Part shown: one piece after another, positions 1 to 8,687 of the stretch
How positions within the stretch are numbered: position 1 is the first letter of the stretch
Layout: each line of letters opens with the position of its first letter
Assembly (NCBI RefSeq): GCF_020686965.1
Contig: NZ_JAJEPS010000001.1
Span: 186,001-250,000 of the forward strand
DNA: 64,000 nt
From: Hominiventricola filiformis
GTDB taxonomy: Bacteria; Bacillota; Clostridia; Lachnospirales; Lachnospiraceae
Reading direction: 5' to 3'
The notes under the pieces: generated by a model
What the model was told of the DNA's origin: nothing
What the model saw: only the letters and a program-made list of their open reading frames with translations
Databases searched by the model: none
Position numbers and translations under genes: made by a program

Positions 1-922
1 GAAGCATGGGTCTCGTTCCTTCCATCATGCAGACAACCACAGACCCGGATGCCCCTTCCGGCTTACCGCTCAGCATATATTCTGACGGATTGGCTACTTC
101 CCTGAGACCGGTATCCGTCATCTCAAATACTCCGATTTCATTGGTGGAACCGAAGCGATTTTTTACGCCGCGCAGAATCCTGTAGGATGCATGACGGTCT
201 CCCTCAAAGTAAAGCACCGTATCCACCATATGTTCCAATACTCTGGGACCAGCAACCGTTCCTTCCTTGGTCACATGACCCACAATAAAAATGGCAATGT
301 TCTGTTCTTTTGCCAGGCGCATAAGCACTCCCGTGGCCTCACGCACCTGTGAGACACTTCCGGGTGCCGAAGAAATCTCTTCCTGGAACATGGTCTGGAT
401 AGAGTCTATAATCACCACCTGCGGCCTGTTTTTCAGGACAACCGCTTCGATATCCGAAAGATTCGTCTCGCAGAGCAGCTTCAGAGAGTCGGAAAACTCT
501 CCGATACGCACGGCACGAAGTTTGATCTGCTGCAGGGATTCCTCACCGGAAATGTACAGCACCTGCTCAAGACGATCTGCCAGATTCCGGCACACCTGCA
601 GCAAAAGGGTCGACTTTCCGATCCCCGGGTCACCACCCACCAGTACCAGAGATCCAGGAACAATGCCGCCTCCCAGCACCTGATCAAGTTCTGCCATACC
701 TGTGGAGATCCGATCCTGGCTGTCGGAATCAATGTGTTTTAAAGAAACCGGTTCCTTTGCCTCCGACCGTCGGCCGGAAGAAGCCATTTTCCCTCTTGAG
801 GTACTTACTTTCGGCTCTTCCGCAAAAGTGTTCCATTCATGGCAGGCCGGACACTGTCCCAGCCATTTTGCCGATTCATATCCACACTCCTGACAGAAGA
901 AAACGGAAGCATTCTTTTTCAT
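1..922 (-). CDS. radA: DNA repair protein RadA, C-terminus cut off by the window edge
   Basis: RadA is a RecA-like ATPase that works in homologous recombination and branch migration. The visible N-terminal part (about 307 residues) has a four-cysteine zinc finger (CQEC...CPAC, residues 10-30), a Walker A motif GGDPGIGKST (about residue 95) and the RadA-specific KNRFG motif (about residue 255). The start ATG (922) overlaps the TGA stop of clpC in an ATGA arrangement at 919-922, so translation is probably coupled. The Lon-protease-like C-terminal domain lies beyond base 1. The clpC-radA order is typical of Firmicutes. Identification is secure; only completeness is unknown. Confidence 0.97.
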   Translation of the reverse strand, partial: MKKNASVFFCQECGYESAKWLGQCPACHEWNTFAEEPKVSTSRGKMASSGRRSEAKEPVSLKHIDSDSQDRISTGMAELDQVLGGGIVPGSLVLVGGDPGIGKSTLLLQVCRNLADRLEQVLYISGEESLQQIKLRAVRIGEFSDSLKLLCETNLSDIEAVVLKNRPQVVIIDSIQTMFQEEISSAPGSVSQVREATGVLMRLAKEQNIAIFIVGHVTKEGTVAGPRVLEHMVDTVLYFEGDRHASYRILRGVKNRFGSTNEIGVFEMTDTGLREVANPSEYMLSGKPEGASGSVVVCMMEGTRPML

Positions 923-3345
923 GATCTGTACTCCTTCACCTGCATCTTCACTTTTCCGTTGACCACCTTCACATCCACATGATCCCCTTCATGAATCTTT
1001 CCTTCCAGAATCTCATCCGCCATAGGATCCTCCAGTTTGTTCTGAATGGCACGTTTCAACGGCCTTGCTCCGTATTTGACGTCATATCCGGTCTCTGCCA
1101 GCCATTTCGTCACAGAATTCTTAAAAGATACATCTATGGACAACTGTTCTTTACAGCGTTTTGTCAGTTCATCCAACAGAATGCCTGCAATTTTCATGAT
1201 CTCATCCTTCTGGAGTGTATGGAAAACGAGCGTCTCATCAATACGGTTCAGGAACTCCGGTTTGAAGATCTGTTTTACCTCATTCATAACGCCATTTTTC
1301 ATAAATTCATAATCATGCTTCGCATCCTCTGCAGATGAAAATCCAAGCTTCTTCGGTGATACAATTGCTCCTGCTCCTGCATTGGAAGTCATGATAATCA
1401 CAGTATTTTTAAAATCTACTTTCCGTCCCTGAGAGTCTGTAATATGTCCGTCATCCAGTACCTGCAGCAGAATATTGAATACATCCGGATGTGCCTTTTC
1501 TATCTCATCAAACAGAATAACCGCATAGGGATTTCTGCGTACTTTTTCACTCAGCTGTCCGCCATCATCGTGTCCCACATATCCGGGAGGCGCTCCGATA
1601 ATCTTAGCCACGCTGTGCTTCTCCATGTACTCGGACATGTCAACCCGGATCATGGCGTCTTCTCTGCCAAACAACACTTCCGCCAGTGCTTTGGAAAGTT
1701 CCGTCTTACCTACTCCTGTCGGTCCGAGAAACAGGAAGGAGCCAATTGGCCGTTTCGGATCCTTTAAGCCCACCCGGCCTCTTTTTACTGCTTTTGCTAC
1801 TGCCGTCACCGCTTCATCCTGACCAATCACCCGCTTATGAAGAGTCTGTTCCAGATGAAGGAGTCTTTGTGACTCTGCCTCCGCCAGCCGCTGCAACGGT
1901 ATCTTCGTCCAGCGGGAAACCGTCACCGCAATCTGTGCTTCTGTCAGTACATTAGTCTTTCGCCCTCTGCGTGCCTTTCCGCCGGATGCTTCTTTTTCCA
2001 GCTGTTCCATCCGGATTCGTAACTCTTTGGCTTTCTCCAGATCGCCGTCGATCAATGCCTGATCCAGTGCCTGCTTCACTTCCGGGAGTCCATTCTTCTC
2101 CTCTGCCGCGCGGTTCTGGTCTTTGACATACTGTTCCAGCTTCAGTCCGGCTGCTGCCTCATCCATCAGGTCAATGGCTTTGTCCGGCAGAAACCGGTCA
2201 TTCACATAGCGGGCCGAAAGCTTTGCAGCCGCTTCCAGCGCCTCATCCGTGATCTGTACCTGATGATGTTTCTCATAGTAGGGCCGAAGTCCCTTCAGTA
2301 TCTCCACCGTCTGTTCTACTGTCGTCTCTTCCACCGTAATTGGCTGGAACCGGCGCTCCAGTGCCGCGTCCTTCTCAATATGCTTCCGGTACTCTTCCAG
2401 TGTCGTCGCACCGATGATCTGGATCTCGCCCCTTGCCATGGCCGGTTTCAGGATGTTGGACGCATCCATAGCTCCTTCTGCCCCGCCTGCGCCGATGATC
2501 GTATGCAGCTCATCAATAAACAGAAGAATCTGTCCGTCATGTCTTACTTCGTCAATCACATTTTTAATCCGCTCTTCAAATTCTCCACGGTACTTGGAAC
2601 CTGCCACCATGGCAGTCAGATCAAGAATGTACAGTCTCTTACCGCGGATGGTCTCCGGCACCTTTCCGGATGCAATCCGTGCTGCCAGTCCTTCCACAAT
2701 AGCAGTTTTACCAACGCCCGGTTCTCCGATCAGACACGGATTATTCTTCGTTCTGCGGCTTAAAACCTGAATCACCCGATGAATTTCTTCCTCGCGGCCG
2801 ACCACCGGATCCATCTTTCCTTCCTCTGCAAGAGCTGTCAGATCCCGGCTGTACTGTTCCAGTGTCTGAGTTCCGCCGCTCTGCTGAATTTCCTCTTTGT
2901 ACTCAGATGCCTTCTCGCCCATAGCGCTCACCAGCATTTTATAAAGATCCCGAAGCCGCACATTCATGGTGGTCAGAAGTCTTGATGCTACACATTCTCC
3001 GTCTTTTAACATGGCAATCAAAATGTGCTCCGTACCGGTCTCTTCCTCATGGAACCGTCTGGCTTCCACCACAGCGTCATCCAGTATCTTGCGGGCTCTC
3101 GGTGTATATCCTCTCCGTTCCTCCGTCAGGACCATTCCTTCCGGGGCTATCAGCTGATCTATCATCTCCGCCAGTCCCTTCGGTGTCACTCCGGCTCCTG
3201 CAAGAACCTGCCCTGCCGTGCTGTCCGGCTCATCCAGCAGTCCCATCAGTATATGTTCTGTTCCCGTATAGGGATGATGCATTCTTGCAGAAAAACGCTG
3301 CGCTTTTTTCAGCGCAGACTCCGCCTTGTCTGTATAAATACCCAT
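919..3345 (-). CDS. clpC: AAA+ unfoldase ClpC (ClpA/B family)
   Basis: ClpC is the ATP-dependent unfoldase that feeds damaged or regulatory proteins to the ClpP peptidase in the cytoplasm. At 808 aa it has the usual length. It shows a double Clp-N repeat (1-145), a first AAA domain (Walker A GEPGVGKT near 207, Walker B LLFIDELHT), a linker middle domain with a UVR-like helical stretch, and a second AAA domain (GPTGVGKT near 540, Walker B VILFDEIEKAHPD). It follows the GntR gene by 16 bp and overlaps radA by 4 bp, so the three form an operon. The ctsR-mcsA-mcsB genes that usually precede clpC in Bacilli are absent here. Confidence 0.97.
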   Translation of the reverse strand: MGIYTDKAESALKKAQRFSARMHHPYTGTEHILMGLLDEPDSTAGQVLAGAGVTPKGLAEMIDQLIAPEGMVLTEERRGYTPRARKILDDAVVEARRFHEEETGTEHILIAMLKDGECVASRLLTTMNVRLRDLYKMLVSAMGEKASEYKEEIQQSGGTQTLEQYSRDLTALAEEGKMDPVVGREEEIHRVIQVLSRRTKNNPCLIGEPGVGKTAIVEGLAARIASGKVPETIRGKRLYILDLTAMVAGSKYRGEFEERIKNVIDEVRHDGQILLFIDELHTIIGAGGAEGAMDASNILKPAMARGEIQIIGATTLEEYRKHIEKDAALERRFQPITVEETTVEQTVEILKGLRPYYEKHHQVQITDEALEAAAKLSARYVNDRFLPDKAIDLMDEAAAGLKLEQYVKDQNRAAEEKNGLPEVKQALDQALIDGDLEKAKELRIRMEQLEKEASGGKARRGRKTNVLTEAQIAVTVSRWTKIPLQRLAEAESQRLLHLEQTLHKRVIGQDEAVTAVAKAVKRGRVGLKDPKRPIGSFLFLGPTGVGKTELSKALAEVLFGREDAMIRVDMSEYMEKHSVAKIIGAPPGYVGHDDGGQLSEKVRRNPYAVILFDEIEKAHPDVFNILLQVLDDGHITDSQGRKVDFKNTVIIMTSNAGAGAIVSPKKLGFSSAEDAKHDYEFMKNGVMNEVKQIFKPEFLNRIDETLVFHTLQKDEIMKIAGILLDELTKRCKEQLSIDVSFKNSVTKWLAETGYDVKYGARPLKRAIQNKLEDPMADEILEGKIHEGDHVDVKVVNGKVKMQVKEYRS

Positions 3346-3361
3346 TGGTCAGCAATCCTCC

Positions 3362-3733
3362 TTATTCCCCGTATTCCTCATAAATCTCATCAATCAGCTG
3401 ATGTACTTCTTCTCGGGTAATATTTCTGCAGCTTCCTTTTGCAAGCGTCATCAGAAGTTCCCGTTTCATCTCTTCCATAGCCTTGATCTTATCCGCATCC
3501 ACGGCAATCACCGCTCCTGTTCTCCGATCCAGCCGGATATAACCTTCCTGACGGAGCAGGGCATATGCCTTATTTACCGTATGCATATTGATACCAATCT
3601 CATCTGCCAGCTGACGTACACTGGGAAGCGCATCCCCTTCCTGCAGCTTTGATGTAGCAATTCCAATAATAATCTGATTACACAGCTGTACATAAAATGC
3701 TTCATCACTGTTAAAGTCTATTTCCAGATACAT
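3362..3733 (-). CDS. GntR-family (YtrA-type) transcriptional regulator
   Basis: This short protein (123 aa) consists of an N-terminal winged helix-turn-helix (DALPSVRQLADEIGIN, then HTVNKAYALLRQEG) and a short helical C-terminal tail, the architecture of the YtrA subgroup of GntR regulators. The start chosen is the ATG at 3733 because GGGAG sits 5-6 bases upstream; an in-frame ATG seven codons earlier has no such site. It is the first gene of the operon with clpC and radA. A 19-bp palindrome lies over its promoter's -10 box, so autoregulation is likely. The effector is unknown. It occupies the place where CtsR would be expected. Confidence 0.9.
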   Translation of the reverse strand: MYLEIDFNSDEAFYVQLCNQIIIGIATSKLQEGDALPSVRQLADEIGINMHTVNKAYALLRQEGYIRLDRRTGAVIAVDADKIKAMEEMKRELLMTLAKGSCRNITREEVHQLIDEIYEEYGE

Positions 3734-3770
3734 GTTGTCTCCCGTCCTTTTCATCTGTACAACTCTTTTT

Positions 3771-3789
3771 GTTATACAGACAGTATAAC
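3771..3789. promoter_or_regulatory. Palindromic operator overlapping the -10 box
   Basis: A perfect inverted repeat GTTATAC-N5-GTATAAC covers the -10 box of the gntR promoter. Its size and position match operators of YtrA-type GntR repressors, so it is the likely site for autoregulation. Binding by this protein is inferred. Confidence 0.7.
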
Positions 3790-3810
3790 AATCTTATGCG
3801 TTTCGGTCAA
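3782..3810 (-). promoter_or_regulatory. Sigma-A promoter of the gntR-clpC-radA operon
   Basis: On the minus strand a -35 box TTGACC (3805-3810) is followed after 17 bases by a -10 box TATACT (3782-3787). It lies about 50 bases upstream of the gntR start. Confidence 0.75.
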
Positions 3811-3820
3811 GTTTTCGGTA

Positions 3821-3856
3821 TAAAAAAGGGACTGCATCTTTTTTCGTACAGTCCCT
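3821..3856 (-). terminator. Rho-independent terminator after the cohesin-like gene
   Basis: On the minus strand GGGACTG and CAGTCCC form a stem with a 14-base A-rich loop, followed by a run of six T. It sits just after the stop at 3871 and before the gntR promoter. Confidence 0.85.
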
Positions 3857-3870
3857 CTTGAACATTTTCT

Positions 3871-5217
3871 CTATTTATCGTCATCATCGAGGTCAATGAT
3901 TTCCAGTTCATCATCACTGTTTTCATCATCCTCATCTGCCTCATCTTCCGGCTCTTCAAAGTCCGTTTCGTTTTCTTCCAGATTACCTACAACCAGAGAA
4001 CTGCTCTTTCTTTTCATGACTGCCGGTTCGTAGTCATCATTCTCATCCTCTTCCGGTTTTACCATCTTCTTCATATGGAAATACTGGAATGCTGCAACGT
4101 TGGCAAGGACAATCACCAGCAGCGTCATTACAAGGATCACCACAAGTCTGCGTCCCATATCACGATTGTAACGTTCTGCCTGCCATTCCAGATCATCCCG
4201 AAGTCCGTTTTCCTTGGTCTCCAGTTCAGTGATGTAATCCTGCTCTCCCTGATATGCCACGTCATCGAACAGCTGCAGGGAATTCTTGTCGTAATCAAAA
4301 TTATACCAGTTCTTCTCGCCGTCCTGATTAATGCCATAGACCAGATAACGATTGGAGTCATCCTGAATATGATCCACTCCGTCTACGGTGTAATGCTTAT
4401 AAGCCGGAACCGTGTATTTCTGACCCCATCCAAGATCTACATACGTATATCTGGTCGGCACATAGCCGTCTGTCTCCGGCTCAATAAAAATGACCGTATC
4501 ATTGCCGCTCTGCATCTGTATAAACGGAACGATGTTTCCGGTATTCGGATTGTAGACAAAATCATCACGGAAAGTTCCATTGTCACTGTTCAGACGGATG
4601 ACATAAAGATCCAGTGTATCACTCTTCAGTGCTTTGCTGCTGATGCCATTAATGTCAATTCTCGTTCCGGAAAACCCGTCAATGGCATGAGGTGTATGCA
4701 CATAGAATGTACGGTTATCAATCACAAAACTTGCACGGTTGCCATCATCCTCTTCGTCTTCCTCTTCGGAATCTGTCGCAGTCTGCTCACTGCTTACGTT
4801 CTCACCGGTCAGTGCATCAATCTGCTCGCCGCTGCTCTCGATCACACAGGAGCTGATGGTTACGGTCGTATCCGCATCAGTATTTCCTTTGAATTTTACT
4901 TCAAAAGATGCGCTGTCACTTCCCGGTTTGCTGGATAACTCTACAGTTCCATTTCCGCCATTACCGGAGAAATTGTCACCGCCGCTTCCTGACATGTAAG
5001 TGAGTACATCCTTGTCATAGGATAATACCAGTTTCACGGAATCAATGGTATCATCTGCCGTAATCGTATACTGCGCAGATACCATACTGTCTTTTTTCGC
5101 TTTCAGCTGCGTGTCTCCCTCTACTGAAGGCGCCGCAAATGCCGTCATGCCAAAACACCAGAGCAGCATGAGCAGCAGACAGCCTGTCTTTCCAAAACTA
5201 AATTTTATATTTTTCAT
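3871..5217 (-). CDS. Membrane-anchored surface protein with cohesin-like domain and acidic cytoplasmic tail
   Basis: This 448-aa protein has a signal peptide (KTGCLLLMLLWCFGMTAFA, about residues 10-28), then a domain resembling cohesin/CBM-type beta sandwiches (alternating strands with SVKLVLSYDKDVLTYMS, residues 35-145), an acidic linker, a second extracellular region (about 160-335), a coiled-coil-like helix, one membrane span (VVILVMTLLVIVLANVAAF, about 360-378) and a very acidic tail rich in Asp and Glu. It should face outward with the acidic tail in the cytoplasm. It is a single-gene unit between its own promoter and terminator. No partner dockerin is visible here, so a cellulosome role is not implied. 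Function unknown. Confidence 0.75.
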   Translation of the reverse strand: MKNIKFSFGKTGCLLLMLLWCFGMTAFAAPSVEGDTQLKAKKDSMVSAQYTITADDTIDSVKLVLSYDKDVLTYMSGSGGDNFSGNGGNGTVELSSKPGSDSASFEVKFKGNTDADTTVTISSCVIESSGEQIDALTGENVSSEQTATDSEEEDEEDDGNRASFVIDNRTFYVHTPHAIDGFSGTRIDINGISSKALKSDTLDLYVIRLNSDNGTFRDDFVYNPNTGNIVPFIQMQSGNDTVIFIEPETDGYVPTRYTYVDLGWGQKYTVPAYKHYTVDGVDHIQDDSNRYLVYGINQDGEKNWYNFDYDKNSLQLFDDVAYQGEQDYITELETKENGLRDDLEWQAERYNRDMGRRLVVILVMTLLVIVLANVAAFQYFHMKKMVKPEEDENDDYEPAVMKRKSSSLVVGNLEENETDFEEPEDEADEDDENSDDELEIIDLDDDDK

Positions 5218-5259
5218 GTGAACTCTCTCTTTCCGAATATTCCAAGTTTAGTAATTATT

Positions 5260-5288
5260 AAGATATCTCGTCCGGGTAAGAAAGTCAA
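5260..5288 (-). promoter_or_regulatory. Sigma-A promoter for the cohesin-like gene
   Basis: A -35 box TTGACT (5283-5288), a 17-base spacer and a -10 box TATCTT (5260-5265) on the minus strand, about 40 bases upstream of the start at 5217. No clear terminator for the trp operon is seen between 5218 and 5316. Confidence 0.65.
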
Positions 5289-5316
5289 CCAGTTTCACAG
5301 ATTTTTCAGCTTTTAT

Positions 5317-6093
5317 TTATTTTTCGCGAACCGCATCCTTCATGCTTTTTACAAACTCTGCCACATGGAAAGGCGCCTCTTTACCGTATTTTTCCACCAA
5401 TTTGACAATTGCAGAACCAACAATGACACCATCTGATTTTTCGGCCATATTCGCTGCCTGCTCCGGGTTGGAGATACCAAAACCAATAGCAGCCGGGATG
5501 TCGGAGGCTTCTTTTACCAGCTTTACCATGGCTCCTACATCGGTAGTGATGACGTTTCGCATACCGGTAACTCCCAGCGAGGAGACGCAGTAAACAAAGC
5601 CCTCCGCTTCTTTGGCAATCATGGCAACGCGCTCATGGGAAGTAGGCGCAATGAGGGAGATGAGATCCATACCCTTCTCACGGAATGCCGGAGCAAATTC
5701 TTCTTTTTCTTCAAAGGGCACATCCGGCAGGATGAGACCATCCATCCCCACTTCCGCTGCCCGCTTTGCGAATCGCTCGATGCCATAAGAGTACACGACA
5801 TTTGCATAGGTCATAAATACCATGGGAACGGTCACTTCTTTTCGAAGTTCTGCTACCATATCAAAGATTTTATCGGTGGTCACGCCGCCTTTCAAGGCAC
5901 GTAAGTTTGCTCCCTGGATCACCGGTCCTTCTGCCGTCGGATCCGAAAATGGAATTCCAAGTTCCACAAGATCGGCTCCGTTATCCACCATGACTCTTAC
6001 AATTTCCTTCGTTGTCCCCAGATCCGGATCTCCGCAGGTGATAAACGGGATAAATGCTTTTCCGTTCTGAAATGCTTCTTTGATTCTACTCAT
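5317..6093 (-). CDS. trpA: Tryptophan synthase alpha chain
   Basis: TrpA cleaves indole-3-glycerol phosphate to indole and glyceraldehyde 3-phosphate and passes indole to TrpB. The start is placed at the ATG at 6093 (258 aa), which has GGGGAGG six bases upstream and overlaps the trpB stop by eight bases; a longer frame exists but lacks such a site. The catalytic Glu is in VELGIPFSD (residue 44). The second catalytic acid, Asp60 in the Salmonella enzyme, aligns with Glu55 in DPTAEGP. The phosphate-binding GFGIS and GSAIV motifs are present. It is the last gene of trpEGDCFBA. Confidence 0.97.
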   Translation of the reverse strand: MSRIKEAFQNGKAFIPFITCGDPDLGTTKEIVRVMVDNGADLVELGIPFSDPTAEGPVIQGANLRALKGGVTTDKIFDMVAELRKEVTVPMVFMTYANVVYSYGIERFAKRAAEVGMDGLILPDVPFEEKEEFAPAFREKGMDLISLIAPTSHERVAMIAKEAEGFVYCVSSLGVTGMRNVITTDVGAMVKLVKEASDIPAAIGFGISNPEQAANMAEKSDGVIVGSAIVKLVEKYGKEAPFHVAEFVKSMKDAVREK

Positions 6094-7282
6094 GGATATC
6101 CTCCCCTCTGTAACGGGCAATAGCCGCACAGTCTTTGTCTCCTCTTCCGGAAATAGTGATGACCATCACCTGGTCTTTGTCCATCTTCGGCGCCAGCTCT
6201 CTTGCATAGGCAACTGCATGGGCACTTTCAATGGCCGGAATAATCCCTTCCATTCTGCTTAAATATTCAAAGGCATCCACTGCCTGATCGTCGGTGATGG
6301 CTACGTATTCTGCTCTTCCTGTGTCATGAAGCCATGCATGCTCCGGTCCGATACCCGGATAATCAAGTCCCGCTGAAATGGAATATACCGGTGCAATCTG
6401 TCCGTATTTGTCCTGACAGAAATAGGATTTCATACCGTGGAAAATACCGAGTTTTCCGGTAGCAATCGTAGCTGCCGTCTCGAAAGTATCGATTCCCCGG
6501 CCTGCTGCCTCGCAGCCAATAAGACGCACATCTTGATCCTCAATAAAATGATAAAAAGTTCCAATCGCATTGGAGCCGCCGCCCACACAGGCCAGCACTG
6601 CATCCGGAAGTTTTCCTTCTGCTTCCAGACACTGTTCCTTGATTTCTTTGGAAATGACTGCCTGAAAATCACGGACAATGGTAGGGAAGGGATGAGGGCC
6701 CATGACAGACCCAAGCACATAATGGGTATCGGATACCCGGTTGGTCCACTCTCTCATCGTCTCGGATACCGCATCTTTTAAGGTTCCCGTTCCTGAGGAT
6801 ACCGGGTGTACTTTGGCACCCAGCAGCCGCATTTTATACACGTTCAGTGCCTGGCGCTCCGTGTCTTCTTTCCCCATGAACACTTCGCATTCCATGCCCA
6901 TGAGGGCTGCTGCTGTGGCGGTTGCCACACCGTGCTGTCCTGCTCCGGTCTCTGCAATGACTCTGGTCTTGCCCATTTTCTTTGCCAGCAGCACCTGTCC
7001 CAGTACGTTGTTGATCTTGTGGGCGCCGGTGTGATTGAGATCCTCCCTCTTTAAATAGATCTTCGCGCCGCCCAGATCTTCCGTCATTTTCTTTGCATAG
7101 TAAAGTCTTGACGGTCTGCCTGCATAGTTATTTAAAAGATCGTTAAGCTCTGCCTGAAACTGCGGATCCTCTTTATAATGATTATAGGCTTCTTCCAGCT
7201 CAATGACTGCATTCATGAGGGTTTCGGGGATATACTGTCCGCCGTGAATTCCAAAACGTCCTCTTGGTGTATTCTTTTCCAT
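6086..7282 (-). CDS. trpB: Tryptophan synthase beta chain
   Basis: TrpB joins indole and serine to make tryptophan, using pyridoxal phosphate. The 398-aa product has the normal length. The PLP lysine is in HTGAHKINN (about residue 88), the glycine-rich phosphate-binding loop is GGGSNAIG (about residue 234), and GAGQHG is conserved. It starts one base after the trpF stop region (7284) and overlaps trpA by eight bases, which suits the stoichiometric alpha-beta complex. Confidence 0.98.
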   Translation of the reverse strand: MEKNTPRGRFGIHGGQYIPETLMNAVIELEEAYNHYKEDPQFQAELNDLLNNYAGRPSRLYYAKKMTEDLGGAKIYLKREDLNHTGAHKINNVLGQVLLAKKMGKTRVIAETGAGQHGVATATAAALMGMECEVFMGKEDTERQALNVYKMRLLGAKVHPVSSGTGTLKDAVSETMREWTNRVSDTHYVLGSVMGPHPFPTIVRDFQAVISKEIKEQCLEAEGKLPDAVLACVGGGSNAIGTFYHFIEDQDVRLIGCEAAGRGIDTFETAATIATGKLGIFHGMKSYFCQDKYGQIAPVYSISAGLDYPGIGPEHAWLHDTGRAEYVAITDDQAVDAFEYLSRMEGIIPAIESAHAVAYARELAPKMDKDQVMVITISGRGDKDCAAIARYRGEDIHE

Positions 7283-7283
7283 C

Positions 7284-7898
7284 TTATCTGCTCCTTATGA
7301 TTTCTATGATATCCCGGATTTTGCCAAAATCCTTTTCTTTCTCTGTCTCCACACCGGAACTTACATCCACTCCCCAGGGAGCAAATCGTTCCAGTGCTTC
7401 TTCTATATTTTCCGCCCGTAATCCCCCTGCCAGAAGATAGGGTCTTGCGGGAACCTGTTCTTTTAAAAGCTGCCAGTCAAAGCAGCTGCCGGTGCCGTAA
7501 CCATTATCAAGAAGGATCCGGTCTGCCCCACTGCTCTGGGCCTTCTCCAGCGTTTTCGTATCGCGGATTTTAAAGGCTTTCCATATCTCGGCTTTCGGTG
7601 CCAGTATCCGAAGTTTCCGGATGTCTTCTTCGGTCTCCGCTCCATGAAGCTGTGCGATCTCAATCAGTCCTTCTTCTATATAAGAAGCGACCTCCTCCAT
7701 GGGAACATTGACAAAGACGCCCACCGCCGGAATCTTATGGCTCAGCTTTTCCCGCAGCCGCTTCATCATTTCTCTGTCCACATAACGGTGACTGGGTGGA
7801 TAAAAGACAAACCCTGCATAATCCGGTCGTGCAGCATTTACATAATCCACATGCTGTTCCCGGTATAATCCGCAGATCTTAATCCTGGTTCTGCTCAT
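7284..7898 (-). CDS. trpF: Phosphoribosylanthranilate isomerase
   Basis: TrpF performs the Amadori rearrangement of phosphoribosylanthranilate. At 204 aa it is a standard single-domain TIM barrel. The catalytic cysteine is in KICGL (about residue 9) and the general-acid aspartate is in RILLDNGYGTG (about residue 128). The GGLRAENI phosphate-binding motif is visible. The start has GGGAGG upstream and lies inside the end of trpC (20-base overlap). In some bacteria it is fused to TrpC; here it is separate. Confidence 0.97.
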   Translation of the reverse strand: MSRTRIKICGLYREQHVDYVNAARPDYAGFVFYPPSHRYVDREMMKRLREKLSHKIPAVGVFVNVPMEEVASYIEEGLIEIAQLHGAETEEDIRKLRILAPKAEIWKAFKIRDTKTLEKAQSSGADRILLDNGYGTGSCFDWQLLKEQVPARPYLLAGGLRAENIEEALERFAPWGVDVSSGVETEKEKDFGKIRDIIEIIRSR

Positions 7899-8676
7899 CT
7901 GCTGCCTCCCGGAACCGTGCCAATTCTGTCTGCTTATCTGCTGCCCTCATGAGCGCTTCTCCCACCAGTACCGCATCTGCCCCGATGGCGGAAAGGGCTC
8001 CCACATCCGATGCATCTTTCACCCCGGATTCTGCCACGAAGACAGCCTCCTCCGGAATCAGGGAACGAAGTTTTGCGGAATTGGAAAAATCTACGGTAAA
8101 ATTCTTCAAGTTCCGGTTATTAACGCCGATGACTCTCGCTCCCGCCTCCACTGCCGATGCAATCTCCGCCTCGTCATGGGTCTCCACCAATGCCGTCAGC
8201 CCCAGTTTCTCGCAGATGGCCAGGTATTCCTTCAGCTTCTCTGTAGGAAGCAGTGCACAGATCAGAAGCACCGCGTCCGCTCCCATAAGTTTTGCCTCAT
8301 AAATCTGATAGGGATCTACGGTAAAATCCTTCCGAATCATGGGAAGAGAAATCGTCTCCCTGATTTCCCGGAAAATATCATCGGATCCCAAAAACCACTT
8401 TGGCTCCGTAAGTACGGACACACAGTCCGCACCTGCTGCTTCATAGGCTCTGGCAATCTCTGTATAAGGGAACTCTTCCGCAATCACGCCCTTGGATGGG
8501 GATGCTTTCTTTACCTCACAGATAAAAGACATGCCTTTCTTTTTCAAAGCCTTTTCAAACCGGAAATCTCCTTTGGGAAGATGCTCCGCCTGTGTACGGA
8601 TTTCTTCCGGTGAAAGTTTCTTTTTGGCCTCCTCTACCCGGTACGCTGCATAGGCAGCCAGTTCGTCTAATATCAT
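7879..8676 (-). CDS. trpC: Indole-3-glycerol phosphate synthase
   Basis: TrpC closes the indole ring by decarboxylating the trpF product. This 265-aa TIM-barrel protein carries the catalytic lysines in FICEVKKASPSKG (about residue 52) and MIRKDF (about residue 110), the NNRNL motif, and AESGV near the phosphate site. It lies 11 bases after trpD and overlaps trpF by 20 bases. Length and motifs are ordinary. Confidence 0.97.
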   Translation of the reverse strand: MILDELAAYAAYRVEEAKKKLSPEEIRTQAEHLPKGDFRFEKALKKKGMSFICEVKKASPSKGVIAEEFPYTEIARAYEAAGADCVSVLTEPKWFLGSDDIFREIRETISLPMIRKDFTVDPYQIYEAKLMGADAVLLICALLPTEKLKEYLAICEKLGLTALVETHDEAEIASAVEAGARVIGVNNRNLKNFTVDFSNSAKLRSLIPEEAVFVAESGVKDASDVGALSAIGADAVLVGEALMRAADKQTELARFREAADEQNQD

Positions 8677-8687
8677 CTTGCAGCTCC

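Noticed and set aside
3795..3820. CtsR box upstream of gntR-clpC
   Set aside because: Only one half-site-like GGTCAAG is present; the tandem heptamer needed for CtsR is absent.
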